Assembly: GCF_001439925.1 (NCBI RefSeq) | Contig: NZ_LMBV01000002.1 | Coordinates: forward strand, 249,405-313,404 | DNA length: 64,000 bases | Direction of reading: 5' to 3' | Source: Peribacillus muralis | Lineage (GTDB): Bacteria; Bacillota; Bacilli; Bacillales; DSM-1321 | Shown: piece after piece, positions 33,633 through 42,535 of the stretch | Position numbering within the stretch: position 1 is the stretch's first letter | How the letters are laid out: the number at the start of each line of letters is the position of its first letter | Program-made: the position numbers and the translations under genes | Notes under the pieces: model-generated | What the model was told of the DNA's origin: nothing | Databases searched by the model: none | Seen by the model: the letters and a program-made list of their open reading frames with translations, nothing else

Positions 33633-35084
33633 TTATTTCGTTTTAAGATCACATTCTTCAAGCGGAATGATTTTCGTTTTATGCTTCCATTTATACCCGA
33701 ACCATAGGACGAAGAATAAAATCAAGCCGATGTAGGACACGAACATCGAATTCCAGTCGATCCCGTCGCTTGAGAAAGCTTGGTAGCCTTGGCCAATGAT
33801 AATGATGATGCATAGGACAAGTGCGAAGATGGGGCCGAATGGGAAGCCCTTGGCCCTGTATGGCAGTGCATTCAAGTCAAGCCCTTGAGCGGTATAGGCT
33901 TTGCGGAACCGATAGTGGGCGATCGCAATCCCGACCCATGTGACGAAGCCGGCCATACCAGAAGCATTCAATAACCAGATATACACGACGCCATCCCCGA
34001 AAAATGAAGCGAGGAATGCAAGACAGCCAACCAAAGCAGTGACGATAAGTGCGTTTACCGGAACTCCACGTTTATCCAACTTGCCAAGGAACTTCGGCGC
34101 TTTCCCATCACGTGCCAAGTCCCAGAGCATACGGGTTGAGGCATACATGCCAGAGTTACCGGCAGAGAGCACTGATGACAAAATAATGGCGTTCATGATG
34201 GAGGCGGCAAAGGCTAGACCGGCACGCTCGAATACAAGCGTGAAAGGACTGACGGCAACATCCTCACTCAGCAGACGTGAATCCGTAAACGGAATGATCA
34301 TGCCAATTACAAAAATGGCAAGAATGTAGAATAAGATAATGCGCCAGAAAACCGACCTGATCGCTTTTGGGATATTTTTTTCCGGGTCTTCGCTTTCACC
34401 GGCCGTCACTCCAAGCAATTCCGTTCCTTGGAATGAAAAACCGGCGGCCATGAATACGCCTAGAATCGTAAAGAAGCCTCCGTTGAAGGGACCTTCTCCC
34501 ATCGTGAAGTTGGAAAAACCGATTGGATCCTTCCCACCCATGATTCCAAGAATGATCAGAACACCTGTGATTAGGAAAATTACCACTGTCACGACCTTGA
34601 TCATCGCAAACCAGAATTCTGCTTCGCCAAAACCTTTAACCGACATGTAATTGATAAGGAACATTGTGATTAGTGCAATGGCGCTCCAAATGAAGGATGG
34701 TGTATCAGGAAACCAGAATTTCATGATCAAGACAACGGCTGCCAACTCGGCGGCAATGGTGATTGCCCAGTTATACCAGTAGTTCCATCCGATGGCAAAA
34801 CCGAAGGATGGATCGACGAACTTGGATGCATAGACACGGAACGAACCGGCCACTGGCATGAATGCTGCCATTTCTGCGAGACTTGTCATTAAGTAATAAA
34901 CCATGACGCCGATGACGGCATACGCCACCAGGGCACCGCCGGGACCAGCCGAGTGGATGGCACCGCCGCTTGCTAAAAATAAACCTGTTCCAATCGTTCC
35001 ACCTAATGAAATCATCATTAAGTGCCGCGCTTTCAGGGTCCTTTTCAATTCAGTAGGACTTGAAGTTGTTTGTGAGTTTGCCAA
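33633..35084 (-). CDS. lysP: Lysine-specific amino acid permease (APC family)
   Basis: A 483-residue APC-family permease with about twelve transmembrane helices. The family motif GGTIGTGLFLASG lies at residues 28-40. Segments such as GPGGALVAYAVIGVMVYYLM, FGFAIGWNYWYNWA and VKGFGEAEFWF resemble E. coli LysP. The specificity assignment is supported by the lysine riboswitch in its leader. It probably imports lysine by proton symport. The start is TTG at 35084, preceded by AAGGAG eleven bases upstream. It is a single gene that would be shut off when cytoplasmic lysine is high. Confidence 0.92.
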   Translation of the reverse strand: MANSQTTSSPTELKRTLKARHLMMISLGGTIGTGLFLASGGAIHSAGPGGALVAYAVIGVMVYYLMTSLAEMAAFMPVAGSFRVYASKFVDPSFGFAIGWNYWYNWAITIAAELAAVVLIMKFWFPDTPSFIWSAIALITMFLINYMSVKGFGEAEFWFAMIKVVTVVIFLITGVLIILGIMGGKDPIGFSNFTMGEGPFNGGFFTILGVFMAAGFSFQGTELLGVTAGESEDPEKNIPKAIRSVFWRIILFYILAIFVIGMIIPFTDSRLLSEDVAVSPFTLVFERAGLAFAASIMNAIILSSVLSAGNSGMYASTRMLWDLARDGKAPKFLGKLDKRGVPVNALIVTALVGCLAFLASFFGDGVVYIWLLNASGMAGFVTWVGIAIAHYRFRKAYTAQGLDLNALPYRAKGFPFGPIFALVLCIIIIIGQGYQAFSSDGIDWNSMFVSYIGLILFFVLWFGYKWKHKTKIIPLEECDLKTK

Positions 35085-35132
35085 TTGATGTTACACTCCT
35101 TTTTAATTGGAAGGATACGGAAAAAACAAAAA

Positions 35133-35375
35133 AACAGCAGTCGAAAAAGATCGACGGCTGTTTATAATAAACCCGTTTATCCTTCCGAAGATAGCTCCCC
35201 ACGCTTTTAGAAAAAAACGTGACAGTGATGTTCCTGTTCGGCAACACCGCCAGCGAGAATATACTTGGAATATACCCTAACTTCGGCAACTTACCCTTTC
35301 TAACGGAGTCGTAAATTTTCCAGAATCTCGTCCGTAATACTTTTGTAAGCTGCAGCCTCTAACTCATCGGTAAAT
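35133..35375 (-). promoter_or_regulatory. Lysine riboswitch (L-box) with terminator
   Basis: On the minus strand, 35375-35185 shows the L-box landmarks in order: GATGAGTTAGAGGCTGCAG, then AAAGTA, then AAGGGTAAGTTGCCGAAG, then GCTGGCGGTGTTGCC, then GTGGGGAGCTATCTTC. These correspond to the lysC leader of B. subtilis. A terminator hairpin, AACAGCCGTCGA/TCGACTGCTGTT (35163-35133), with a long T-run lies between the aptamer and the TTG start. Lysine binding should cause termination. The bases 35400-35560 upstream show nothing else I recognise. Confidence 0.9.
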
Positions 35376-35561
35376 GAGGAAGTATTCAATTTGAATGAAT
35401 CGTTGCGTCTCTATTAGAAGGCGCCGTACGATTTTTTTTTTTACTCAAGCATGTTAATAGAATGCTAGTGAATGAGTAAACTTTACTATATCGAAATTAT
35501 AAAATAATCTCAAAGATATAGCAATGGTTAATTTAGGTGGTGGTTTTTTCCTACTACAGCA

Positions 35562-36524
35562 TTAAACACTCTTTCTTTTAATAAGGGTGTAGTCCAGCTT
35601 CACATGCTTGATGACTTCAGGTTTCTCAAATAGCTCGACTGCCATTTTTCCAATCCACTCCAGCGGCAAGGAAATCGTCGAGATATCGAGTAGTTCACTG
35701 AGGCTATCATTATTGAAGCCTAAGATGGCTACATCTTCAGGCACTTTTATGCCGCATTTATTGGCGGTAAGGATGAAGCCGGCAGCCGTGTCATCATTTG
35801 TGATGATGATTGCCTCCGGTTTGTTTTGCAGTGAATTCCATTCCTGAAACAAAGTGACACCGTCCTTAATATGGTAACTGCCCTCGAATAGCCATTCTGG
35901 ATTGTTTATAAGCTGATGTTTTTTCATGATGTCGTTGAAGGCCTTGGCTCGAAGAAAACTGTTTCTGCTTTTTTTACGGCCGAGGCTGTACCCAATCTTC
36001 TTATATCCTTTGGCGATCACGTATTCAAGTGCACAGGAAAAAGCGGCATAATGGTCGATGCTGATGGATGATAATTCAGCCTGAGCTGTATCCTCACATA
36101 AGATAATCGGGCCGTATGTTTGATAATTCAAGAGGACTTTCATTTCCGAAATCCGTGAGCAAACGATAATGCCATCAAGTTGCTTCATTTGCAGCATATT
36201 CAAAGCCTGGATCTCTTTTTCTCTTTCATAATGGGTTTCAAAGATGACGATATGGCAGCCTATTGCGTTAGCCTGCTTCGTTATTCCGTGCACGATTGCC
36301 CCGTAATAGGGATGATTGGTGAACGGAATGATAATGCCGAGAAGATTCGTTTTGCCCTTCGAAAGATGAATGGCATTGATATTTCTAGAATAATTCAAGC
36401 GGTCGATGGCTTGTAAGACGCTTTCTCTTTTATCAGGGCTTACATACGGATGATTATTCAATACACGAGACACAGTAGAGACGGAGACACCCGCAAATTG
36501 GGCAATTTCTTTAATATTTGTCAT
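35562..36524 (-). CDS. LacI-family transcriptional regulator
   Basis: A 320-residue LacI/GalR regulator. The N-terminal helix-turn-helix reads MTNIKEIAQFAGVSVSTVSR (residues 1-20) and is followed by a hinge helix, then a sugar-binding-protein-like effector domain beginning near LLGIIIPFTN. The in-frame GTG at 36533 is less likely than the ATG at 36524, which has GGTG seven bases upstream. No sugar operon is adjacent, so the effector and targets are unknown. A near-palindromic operator just upstream suggests autoregulation. Confidence 0.85.
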   Translation of the reverse strand: MTNIKEIAQFAGVSVSTVSRVLNNHPYVSPDKRESVLQAIDRLNYSRNINAIHLSKGKTNLLGIIIPFTNHPYYGAIVHGITKQANAIGCHIVIFETHYEREKEIQALNMLQMKQLDGIIVCSRISEMKVLLNYQTYGPIILCEDTAQAELSSISIDHYAAFSCALEYVIAKGYKKIGYSLGRKKSRNSFLRAKAFNDIMKKHQLINNPEWLFEGSYHIKDGVTLFQEWNSLQNKPEAIIITNDDTAAGFILTANKCGIKVPEDVAILGFNNDSLSELLDISTISLPLEWIGKMAVELFEKPEVIKHVKLDYTLIKRKSV

Positions 36525-36562
36525 GAGATTCACCGTTTTTCTTTTTTTTATATTGTACCGTA

Positions 36563-36576
36563 TGAAACCAGTTTCA
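36563..36576. promoter_or_regulatory. Likely LacI-type operator
   Basis: TGAAAC-CA-GTTTCA is a perfect 6-bp palindrome with the even-spaced centre typical for LacI-family operators. It lies 39 bases before the regulator's ATG, on its promoter side. Confidence 0.6.
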
Positions 36577-36684
36577 GAGCAAGGAAGCGGACGAAGGCTA
36601 CTGGAAATTTTTACGGAATGGTTCTTGTTCTGGTATGGGTTTCATCCTTTAAGATTGGTGTAAGTCTTAATTGAGGGGGAAAAC

Positions 36685-36777
36685 ATGATGGTCCAAACTT
36701 TAATCTGCCTGATCGCACTTTGCGGTATCGAATTGGGATTGGCTTACTTGGCAATATCTTTGAAGCCGGAAAAATGA
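36685..36777 (+). CDS. Possible 30-residue membrane protein, KdpF-like
   Basis: A short ORF (MMVQTLICLIALCGIELGLA plus ten residues ending ISLKPEK) with GAGGGGGAAAAC directly before the ATG. It is one transmembrane helix with a YLAISLKPEK tail, resembling the L..PE-K/R ending of KdpF proteins. However, kdpA does not follow. An intrinsic terminator lies about 120 bases downstream with no other gene between, which supports transcription. Small proteins this short are often missed. Confidence in the coding call is moderate, and in the KdpF link low. Confidence 0.5.
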   Translation: MMVQTLICLIALCGIELGLAYLAISLKPEK

Positions 36778-36898
36778 CCGGTACTTCTCCGCGTTTACTC
36801 GTGAAAAAACTCCGATAGTTTATATTCACCATAACTACTCCACAATATAAATAGAACATCATCGTTACGTTTTTTTTTTACAAACAATAGAAATAACT

Positions 36899-36944
36899 AA
36901 CTGTCCGAAAGCTCTGTAGTAGGGGTTTTCGGACAGTTTTTTTT
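36899..36944 (+). terminator. Terminator downstream of the small ORF
   Basis: AACTGTCCGAAA pairs with TTTTCGGACAGTT and is followed by T8. It probably ends the transcript of the 36685 ORF and insulates the mnt promoter. Confidence 0.9.
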
Positions 36945-36976
36945 GCTGTGTGTTTTTTCAATTGTTAGAAAAAAAG

Positions 36977-37033
36977 TTGCACTTCTTTTAAAAGATTGTG
37001 TATAGTATAAAATAAGTTGTGTAGAGGAAACTT
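36977..37033 (+). promoter_or_regulatory. mnt promoter and likely MntR operator
   Basis: TTGCAC (36977-36982) and TATAGT (37001-37006) are 18 bases apart. AAGTTGTGTAGAGGAAACTT (37014-37033) is an imperfect palindrome with AAGTT/AACTT ends over the start site. It resembles B. subtilis MntR sites, but the match was made from memory. Confidence 0.55.
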
Positions 37034-37097
37034 TTTAGCATGTACGACAATGTAAAAAATACAATTGGTTAGAGAGATGAAAAAGGAGGGGATAGGG

Positions 37098-38015
37098 ATG
37101 GGTTTTCTAAAATCCATTGGGGGAGTGCTTGCTGCATTGCTGATTTTAACGGGATGCGGCAATGATGCGGCCGAAAAGGATAACGGCAAGCTGAATGTCG
37201 TTGCAACAACGGGAATGATTGGGGATTTGGTTGAGAATATCGGCGGTAAACATGTCGAGGTTACCAGTTTAATGGGACCTGGAGTCGACCCTCATCTATA
37301 TAAAGCGACGCAGGGCGATGTGAAGACACTGGATTCGGCTGATATGATTTTTTATAACGGTATGCATCTTGAAGGGAAAATGACGGATATCTTTGAGATG
37401 ATGGGCAAGGATAAACCGACCATTGCCGTAACGGAGGATTTCAAGGAGGAACAACTTCGTAAAGTGAGTGCAAAGGAACATGATCCGCACGTATGGTTCG
37501 ATGTAAAGCTCTGGATCGTTGCGGCGGAGTCAGTGAAGATGGAGCTAGTCGCGAATGATCCAGATCATGAAGCGGAATTTCTTCATAATTACGAAGAGTA
37601 TGTGTTGCAGTTGAAGGAACTTGATCAATATGTTCAAGCTGAAATAAACAAAATCCCGGAAGACCAACGGGTGCTCGTTACAGCACATGATGCGTTCGGT
37701 TACTACGGCGAGTCATATGGCTTGGATGTTAGAGGGCTTCAAGGGGTCAATACATTATCGGAATATGGATCAAAAGATGTGACGGATATGCGGAAATATC
37801 TTGTGGAAAACAAAATAAAAGCGATTTTCATAGAGTCGAGCGTGCCGAAAAAGGCTATCGAGGCTGTCATTCAAGGAGCTGGGAAGCAGGGGCACGAGGT
37901 GAAAATCGGCGGTGAATTATTCTCTGATGCGATGGGGGAAAAAGGGACTGAGGAAGGAACATATATCGGGATGGTCCGTCATAATACAGACACGATCGTC
38001 CATGCTTTGAAATAA
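37098..38015 (+). CDS. mntA: Manganese ABC importer binding lipoprotein
   Basis: A 305-residue cluster A-I (ZnuA/MntA-type) metal-binding lipoprotein. The lipobox is LILTGC, Cys near residue 18. Metal ligands are seen as His in VDPHLYKA, His in HDPHVWFD, Glu in RGLQGVNTLSEYG, and Asp in SDAMG. It captures Mn2+ or Zn2+ outside the membrane. The ATG at 37098 is preceded by AGGAGGGG; an earlier in-frame ATG is upstream of that site. The gene is first in a mntABCD-ordered operon, which favours manganese over zinc. Confidence 0.9.
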   Translation: MGFLKSIGGVLAALLILTGCGNDAAEKDNGKLNVVATTGMIGDLVENIGGKHVEVTSLMGPGVDPHLYKATQGDVKTLDSADMIFYNGMHLEGKMTDIFEMMGKDKPTIAVTEDFKEEQLRKVSAKEHDPHVWFDVKLWIVAAESVKMELVANDPDHEAEFLHNYEEYVLQLKELDQYVQAEINKIPEDQRVLVTAHDAFGYYGESYGLDVRGLQGVNTLSEYGSKDVTDMRKYLVENKIKAIFIESSVPKKAIEAVIQGAGKQGHEVKIGGELFSDAMGEKGTEEGTYIGMVRHNTDTIVHALK

Positions 38016-38027
38016 GGGGGAGAACAA

Positions 38028-38780
38028 ATGGAAGTGGCTTTGAAGGTCGAGAATTTAACGATTGCATATCATAAGAAACCGGTTGTCGAAGAAGTCTCAT
38101 TCGAGGTGCCGGAAGGGAACTTAATCGGTATCATAGGCCCCAATGGAGCAGGGAAGTCGACCTTGATAAAAGGCATACTCGAATTGATTCCGAAGATATC
38201 GGGGGAAATCACAATAAAGGGATCTACGTATAAATCGATGAGGAAGAGCATCGGCTATGTGCCGCAGCGGGAATCGGTGGATTGGGATTTTCCAACCAAC
38301 GCGCTCGATGTCGTGATGATGGGCAGATACGGCCACCTTGGCTGGCTGAAGCGACCGGGCAAGGCTGAAAGGCTGAAGGCGATGGAATGCTTGGATAAGG
38401 TGGGGATGGTGGATTACGCGAATCGCCAGATCAGTCAGCTATCGGGCGGACAGCAGCAACGGATTTTCCTGGCTCGTGCATTGGCCCAGGAAGCGGATAT
38501 ATATTTTATGGATGAACCGTTCGTTGGCGTGGATGCAGCAACCGAGAAGGCGATCATCCAATTGCTGATGGAACTGAAGGAAAAAGGCAAGACCGTTCTT
38601 GTTGTGCACCATGATTTATCGACCGTTAAGGAATATTTCGACTGGACGATGCTACTGAACAAAAAGGTCATGAAAATAGGTCCGACAGAAGAAGTATTCA
38701 TTCCTGAATACTTGCAGGAAACCTACGGAGGCCGCTTGGCGATATTATCAGACACGAAGTCCGGCCTTTTATTAAAATGA
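38028..38780 (+). CDS. mntB: Manganese ABC importer ATPase
   Basis: A 250-residue ABC ATPase. Walker A is GPNGAGKST, the Q-loop is YVPQRESVDWDFP, the signature is LSGGQQQR, Walker B is IYFMDEPFVGVD, and the switch His is in VVHHDLS. The DWDFP segment after the Q-loop is typical for manganese/zinc importer ATPases. It follows mntA by 12 bases, with GGGGGAGAACAA before the ATG, and precedes two permease genes. It energises Mn2+ import. Confidence 0.92.
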   Translation: MEVALKVENLTIAYHKKPVVEEVSFEVPEGNLIGIIGPNGAGKSTLIKGILELIPKISGEITIKGSTYKSMRKSIGYVPQRESVDWDFPTNALDVVMMGRYGHLGWLKRPGKAERLKAMECLDKVGMVDYANRQISQLSGGQQQRIFLARALAQEADIYFMDEPFVGVDAATEKAIIQLLMELKEKGKTVLVVHHDLSTVKEYFDWTMLLNKKVMKIGPTEEVFIPEYLQETYGGRLAILSDTKSGLLLK

Positions 38781-38790
38781 GGTGTACACG

Positions 38791-39714
38791 ATGAATATAC
38801 TGGATATCATTTCAGACCCAAATACAAGGTGGATCTTGCTCGGGACGATGTTCCTCGGATTAAGCAGTGGGGTCATCGGCAGTTTTGCCTACCTCAGAAA
38901 GCAGTCCTTGCTTGGCGACACGCTCGCGCATGCAGCGTTACCGGGAATTTGCGTCGCTTTTATCTTAACCGGGGTGAAGTCCACTTCCTTCTTTCTAATT
39001 GGAGCGGCGCTGGCAGGTTTAGTGGCTGTATTCTTGATCAGCGTGCTCACGAGATACAGTAAGATCAAGCAGGATGCGGCCTTGGGAATTGTTTTATCTT
39101 CCTTCTTTGGTTTCGGAATCGTCATGCTTACGCAAATCCAGCAAAGTGAATATGGAAACCAGAGTGGCCTGGATACGTTTCTATTCGGGCAGACGGCGTC
39201 AATGGTCATGTCGGATGTATATATGATGATGACGGTTTCCTTTGTACTCATTTTCACTTGTACATTATTTTTCAAAGAATTCAAGTTGCTTTCCTTTGAC
39301 CCGGGTTTTGCCAAGGGGATGGGACTTCCGGTCGGCATCCTCGATTATTTCATCATGATGCTGATCGTGGCAGCTGTCGTAATCGGTATTCAAGCCGTCG
39401 GTGTCGTATTGATGGCATCTCTACTGATCACGCCTGCGGTTTCTGCGAGATACTGGACAGAACGGCTGCATGTCATGGTCATCCTGTCCGGTATATTCGG
39501 AATGCTGAGTGGTGTGTCAGGTACATTGATCAGTACGTCCGTGAATGATTTGCCAACAGGACCGCTGATCGTTTTATCGGCGACAGTATGGTTTTTCTTT
39601 TCCATGCTTTTTGCACCTAAACGTGGAGTGCTTTCATCTGTGTGGAGAAGGGTATCTTTGAAAAAGAATTATTCCCTCGAACAGGATAAAAGGAAAGGGA
39701 GACATACATCATGA
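38791..39714 (+). CDS. mntC: Manganese ABC importer permease
   Basis: A 307-residue ABC-3 family permease with about eight or nine hydrophobic helices. It has QSLLGDTLAHAALPGICVAF near residue 35-54, a conserved region of this family, and the AVGVVLMASLLITPAVSARY loop that contacts the ATPase. The in-frame GTG at 38782 lies within the AGGTG site, so the ATG at 38791 is used. It ends in a basic tail and overlaps mntD by four bases (ATGA). Confidence 0.9.
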   Translation: MNILDIISDPNTRWILLGTMFLGLSSGVIGSFAYLRKQSLLGDTLAHAALPGICVAFILTGVKSTSFFLIGAALAGLVAVFLISVLTRYSKIKQDAALGIVLSSFFGFGIVMLTQIQQSEYGNQSGLDTFLFGQTASMVMSDVYMMMTVSFVLIFTCTLFFKEFKLLSFDPGFAKGMGLPVGILDYFIMMLIVAAVVIGIQAVGVVLMASLLITPAVSARYWTERLHVMVILSGIFGMLSGVSGTLISTSVNDLPTGPLIVLSATVWFFFSMLFAPKRGVLSSVWRRVSLKKNYSLEQDKRKGRHTS

Positions 39715-40592
39715 ATGATTTTTGGATTATGTTAGTCGGAGCATTGGTAGCGAGTTCCTGCAGCGTTCTAGGTTGTTTTTTGATCGTGAGGAAAATGACA
39801 TTAATAGGGGATGCCATCAGTCATTCCGTGTTACCTGGTATCGTCTTGGCCTTTTTAATAACCGGGACCCGTGACTCGGTCCCCATGCTGATAGGGGCAG
39901 CGGCGCTAGGGTTGCTTACAGTATTCCTGATCCAGCTTTTCCAATCGTCCGGCGTTCAATCCGACGCTGCAATCGGCATCGTCTTCACCTCCCTTTTTGC
40001 AACGGGAATCGTGCTGGTGAGCTTGTATACACAACAAATAGACTTTGATTTGGAGCATGTCCTTTATGGCGAAATTGCTTATACTCCCTGGAACACGATG
40101 ACAATTGGCGGAATCGAGGCCGGTCCAAAGGCCGTTTGGATAGTCGGAGCTTGCTTCATCCTGAACCTCTTCCTGCTTTTCCTTTTCTTCAAACAGTTTA
40201 AGCTTGTCTCCTTCGACCCGGCACTTGCGGCTGCAATGGGGATTCCTGTCTTATTGTTTCATTACTTATTGATGAGCCTCATTTCATTGACCACCGTAGC
40301 TTCATTTGATAGTGTAGGTTCGATTTTAGTGGTGGGTATGCTCATCATCCCTGCGGCGACGGCATATCTTTTGTCAGATCGTTTAAGCGGAATGATTGTG
40401 GTCAGTATCGTGGTCGGAGTGTTAAGCTCCGTCACGGGCTACTATTCAGCTACCATAATGGATGCGTCCATATCCGGCTGCATGGTGGGATCGGCCGCTA
40501 TATTATTCGGGTTGACCTTTCTCTTTTCCCCAAACCATGGATTGGTGAGCAGGTTCCTGAAACGAAGAAAGTCGAAGGTCATGCAATCTTAA
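39711..40592 (+). CDS. mntD: Manganese ABC importer permease
   Basis: A 293-residue second ABC-3 family permease, paralogous to mntC (compare LIGDAISHSVLPGIVLAFLI with the equivalent MntC stretch). The ATPase-contact loop is SVGSILVVGMLIIPAATAYL. It completes the channel of the importer. The ATG overlaps the mntC stop by four bases. No strong terminator was recognised before the next gene, which lies 150 bases on; a GGCTC/GAGCC pair near 40610 is weak. Confidence 0.9.
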   Translation: MNDFWIMLVGALVASSCSVLGCFLIVRKMTLIGDAISHSVLPGIVLAFLITGTRDSVPMLIGAAALGLLTVFLIQLFQSSGVQSDAAIGIVFTSLFATGIVLVSLYTQQIDFDLEHVLYGEIAYTPWNTMTIGGIEAGPKAVWIVGACFILNLFLLFLFFKQFKLVSFDPALAAAMGIPVLLFHYLLMSLISLTTVASFDSVGSILVVGMLIIPAATAYLLSDRLSGMIVVSIVVGVLSSVTGYYSATIMDASISGCMVGSAAILFGLTFLFSPNHGLVSRFLKRRKSKVMQS

Positions 40593-40741
40593 TTTCCCCA
40601 GCTGATAGGCTCCGTGCGGATTACTTGATTTGAGCCTGAAATCTATTCTTCGATATAGTTGTGATTTTATTAGTTTAAAGTATAATGAATAAGTGTATTT
40701 GAAGAAGTATGAGCAGGAGCCTTTTTAAGGGAGAGTTAAGT

Positions 40742-41914
40742 ATGGAAGAACAGAATAAATTTTCATCTCGTATCGATTTTTCTTTGGTCACGATATTGCT
40801 GTTATTATGCGTTGGAAGCTGCTTAGCGATCTACAGTGCCCAAACGACTGGACAGTACACGGAAAACTTCTTAATTAAACAAATTTTTTGGTATATAGTA
40901 GGAATTGGAATCGTCTTAGGTTTTATCACGCTTGATTCAGATCAGTTAAAAAAAATATCCTGGTATGCTTATGGATTTGGATTGTTTTTACTGTTTTTGC
41001 TGATCATCATGCCAGAAAGCATCGTCCCAGAACGAAATGGTGCAAAAAGCTGGTTCATCATTCCAGGACTCGGTTCGATTCAGCCCTCGGAATTCATGAA
41101 GGTTTTCCTGATTTTAGCCTTGGCGAATGTCATCTCGAACCATCATCTGAAGAACACCTTGAAAACCATTCAAACGGACTTATGGCTGCTCATTAAAATC
41201 GGCATTGTGACGGGCGCGCCGCTCATGTTAATCATGCAACAGCCCGATTTGGGTACAGGACTTGTCATCATGTCCATCATGCTCGGCATGATTTTCATAT
41301 CAGGGATATCCTGGAAAATCCTATTGCCTATCGTGTCTGGAGGACTTGTCGTCGCCTCCACGATCCTCTACTTTGTTCTTTGGAAGCCGGAGATCCTGGA
41401 AAAATACTTAAAGGTAAAAACGTATCAGTTTGGCCGGATTTACTCTTGGCTCGATCCATATAATTATTCAAGCGCGGAAGGGTTTCAATTAACGAAGTCC
41501 TTATTGGCCATCGGCTCGGGCCAGACTACTGGTAAGGGCGTAGGCTCGCGGGAAGTATATTTGCCCGAGAGCCATTCCGATTTCATTTTCAGTATCATCG
41601 GTGAAGAATTTGGTTTCATCGGGTCAAGCATCATCATTTCCCTGTTTTTCCTATTGATATATCACATCACTAAAACGGGAATGGATACGAAAAATAACTT
41701 CTATACATATATTTGTGTTGGTGTCATAAGCATGCTGACGTTTCACGTCTTCCAAAACATCGGCATGACAGTTGGCCTATTGCCGATTACAGGCATCCCG
41801 CTTCCATTCATCAGCTACGGGGGAAGCTCGCTAATGGGTAACATGATGGCCATGGGCTTGATATTCAGCATTCGATATCACTATAAGAAGTACATGTTTT
41901 CAACCGATATCTAA
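40742..41914 (+). CDS. FtsW/RodA/SpoVE-family protein
   Basis: A 390-residue SEDS-family peptidoglycan polymerase with about ten transmembrane helices. The family sequences are clear: GAKSWFIIPGLGSIQPSEFMK near residues 101-121, IMQQPDLGTGLVI, LPESHSDFIFSIIGEEFGFIG, and GIPLPFISYGGSS near the end. SEDS proteins polymerise lipid II with a partner class B penicillin-binding protein, none of which is next to it. Whether it is the elongation, division or sporulation member cannot be told from this locus. The ATG at 40742 has GGGAGAG upstream; an upstream in-frame ATG lacks one. Confidence 0.9.
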   Translation: MEEQNKFSSRIDFSLVTILLLLCVGSCLAIYSAQTTGQYTENFLIKQIFWYIVGIGIVLGFITLDSDQLKKISWYAYGFGLFLLFLLIIMPESIVPERNGAKSWFIIPGLGSIQPSEFMKVFLILALANVISNHHLKNTLKTIQTDLWLLIKIGIVTGAPLMLIMQQPDLGTGLVIMSIMLGMIFISGISWKILLPIVSGGLVVASTILYFVLWKPEILEKYLKVKTYQFGRIYSWLDPYNYSSAEGFQLTKSLLAIGSGQTTGKGVGSREVYLPESHSDFIFSIIGEEFGFIGSSIIISLFFLLIYHITKTGMDTKNNFYTYICVGVISMLTFHVFQNIGMTVGLLPITGIPLPFISYGGSSLMGNMMAMGLIFSIRYHYKKYMFSTDI

Positions 41915-41921
41915 ACACACG

Positions 41922-41947
41922 CACCCTTTTTATTGAAGGGTGTTTTT
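41922..41947 (+). terminator. Terminator of the SEDS gene
   Basis: CACCCTT and AAGGGTG pair around a 7-nt loop, followed by TTTTT. Confidence 0.9.
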
Positions 41948-41994
41948 CTATGGCTAAAAAAGTGAGGAGACTCATAACTTATACAAGCGGAATT

Positions 41995-42535
41995 GCCGCT
42001 AATTTTTGGCATGATCGATTTGAATTGCAAGCATATTGAACGAATTTGGATCGTGTGCGCCACCGAATGTTGCTTTATTTACGAGCTCCGGAACGTTTAT
42101 TCGTGAAATCAGGGAGTTTATTCGTGAGTTTGGCGGTTTTACTCGCAAATTTGGGATTTGCCGCTAATTATTGGCGTTATCAGTATGAACCGAAAGCATT
42201 TTGAACGAAATTGGAGCGTATGCGCCACCGAATGTTGCTTTATTTACGAGGTCCAAAACGTTTATTCGTGAGTTTGGCGGTTTTACTCGCAAATTTGGGA
42301 ATTGCCACTAGTTTTTGGCGTTATCGGTATGAATTACAAGCATCCTGGACGAAATTAGAGCGTATGCGCCACCAAATGTTGCTTTATTTACGAGCTCCGG
42401 ACGTTTATTCGTGAGTTTAGTGGTTTTATTCGTGAAATCGAGGAGTTTATTCGTGAGTTTGGCGGTTTTATTCGTGAAATCGAGGAGTTTATTCGTGAGT
42501 TTGGCGGTTTTACTCGTAAGTTTCGGAATTGCCTC
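41995..42535 (+). repeat. Nested tandem repeat array (21-bp units, 144/165-bp higher-order units)
   Basis: Three long units start at 41995, 42160 and 42304, that is 165 and 144 bases apart. Each contains a GCCGCTAATTTTTGGC-like head, GCGCCACCGAATGTTGCTTT, and one or more TTTATTCGTGAGTTTGGCGG units. The 21-base difference is one extra small unit. A run of units follows at 42404, 42425, 42446, 42467, 42488 and 42509, exactly 21 bases apart and alternating GAGTTTGGCGGT with GAAATCGAGGAG. It lies between the SEDS gene terminator and the coat genes; a 67-codon frame across it is a by-product of the period. Confidence 0.9.

Noticed and set aside
42211-42414. A 67-codon frame with a repeated ERMRH-MLLYLR peptide
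   Set aside because: It is read through the 21-bp/144-bp repeat array; all periods are multiples of three, so the open frame is a by-product. No ribosome site.
41995-42535. Possible CRISPR array
   Set aside because: Units are directly tandem with no unique spacers of constant length, and no cas genes are near.
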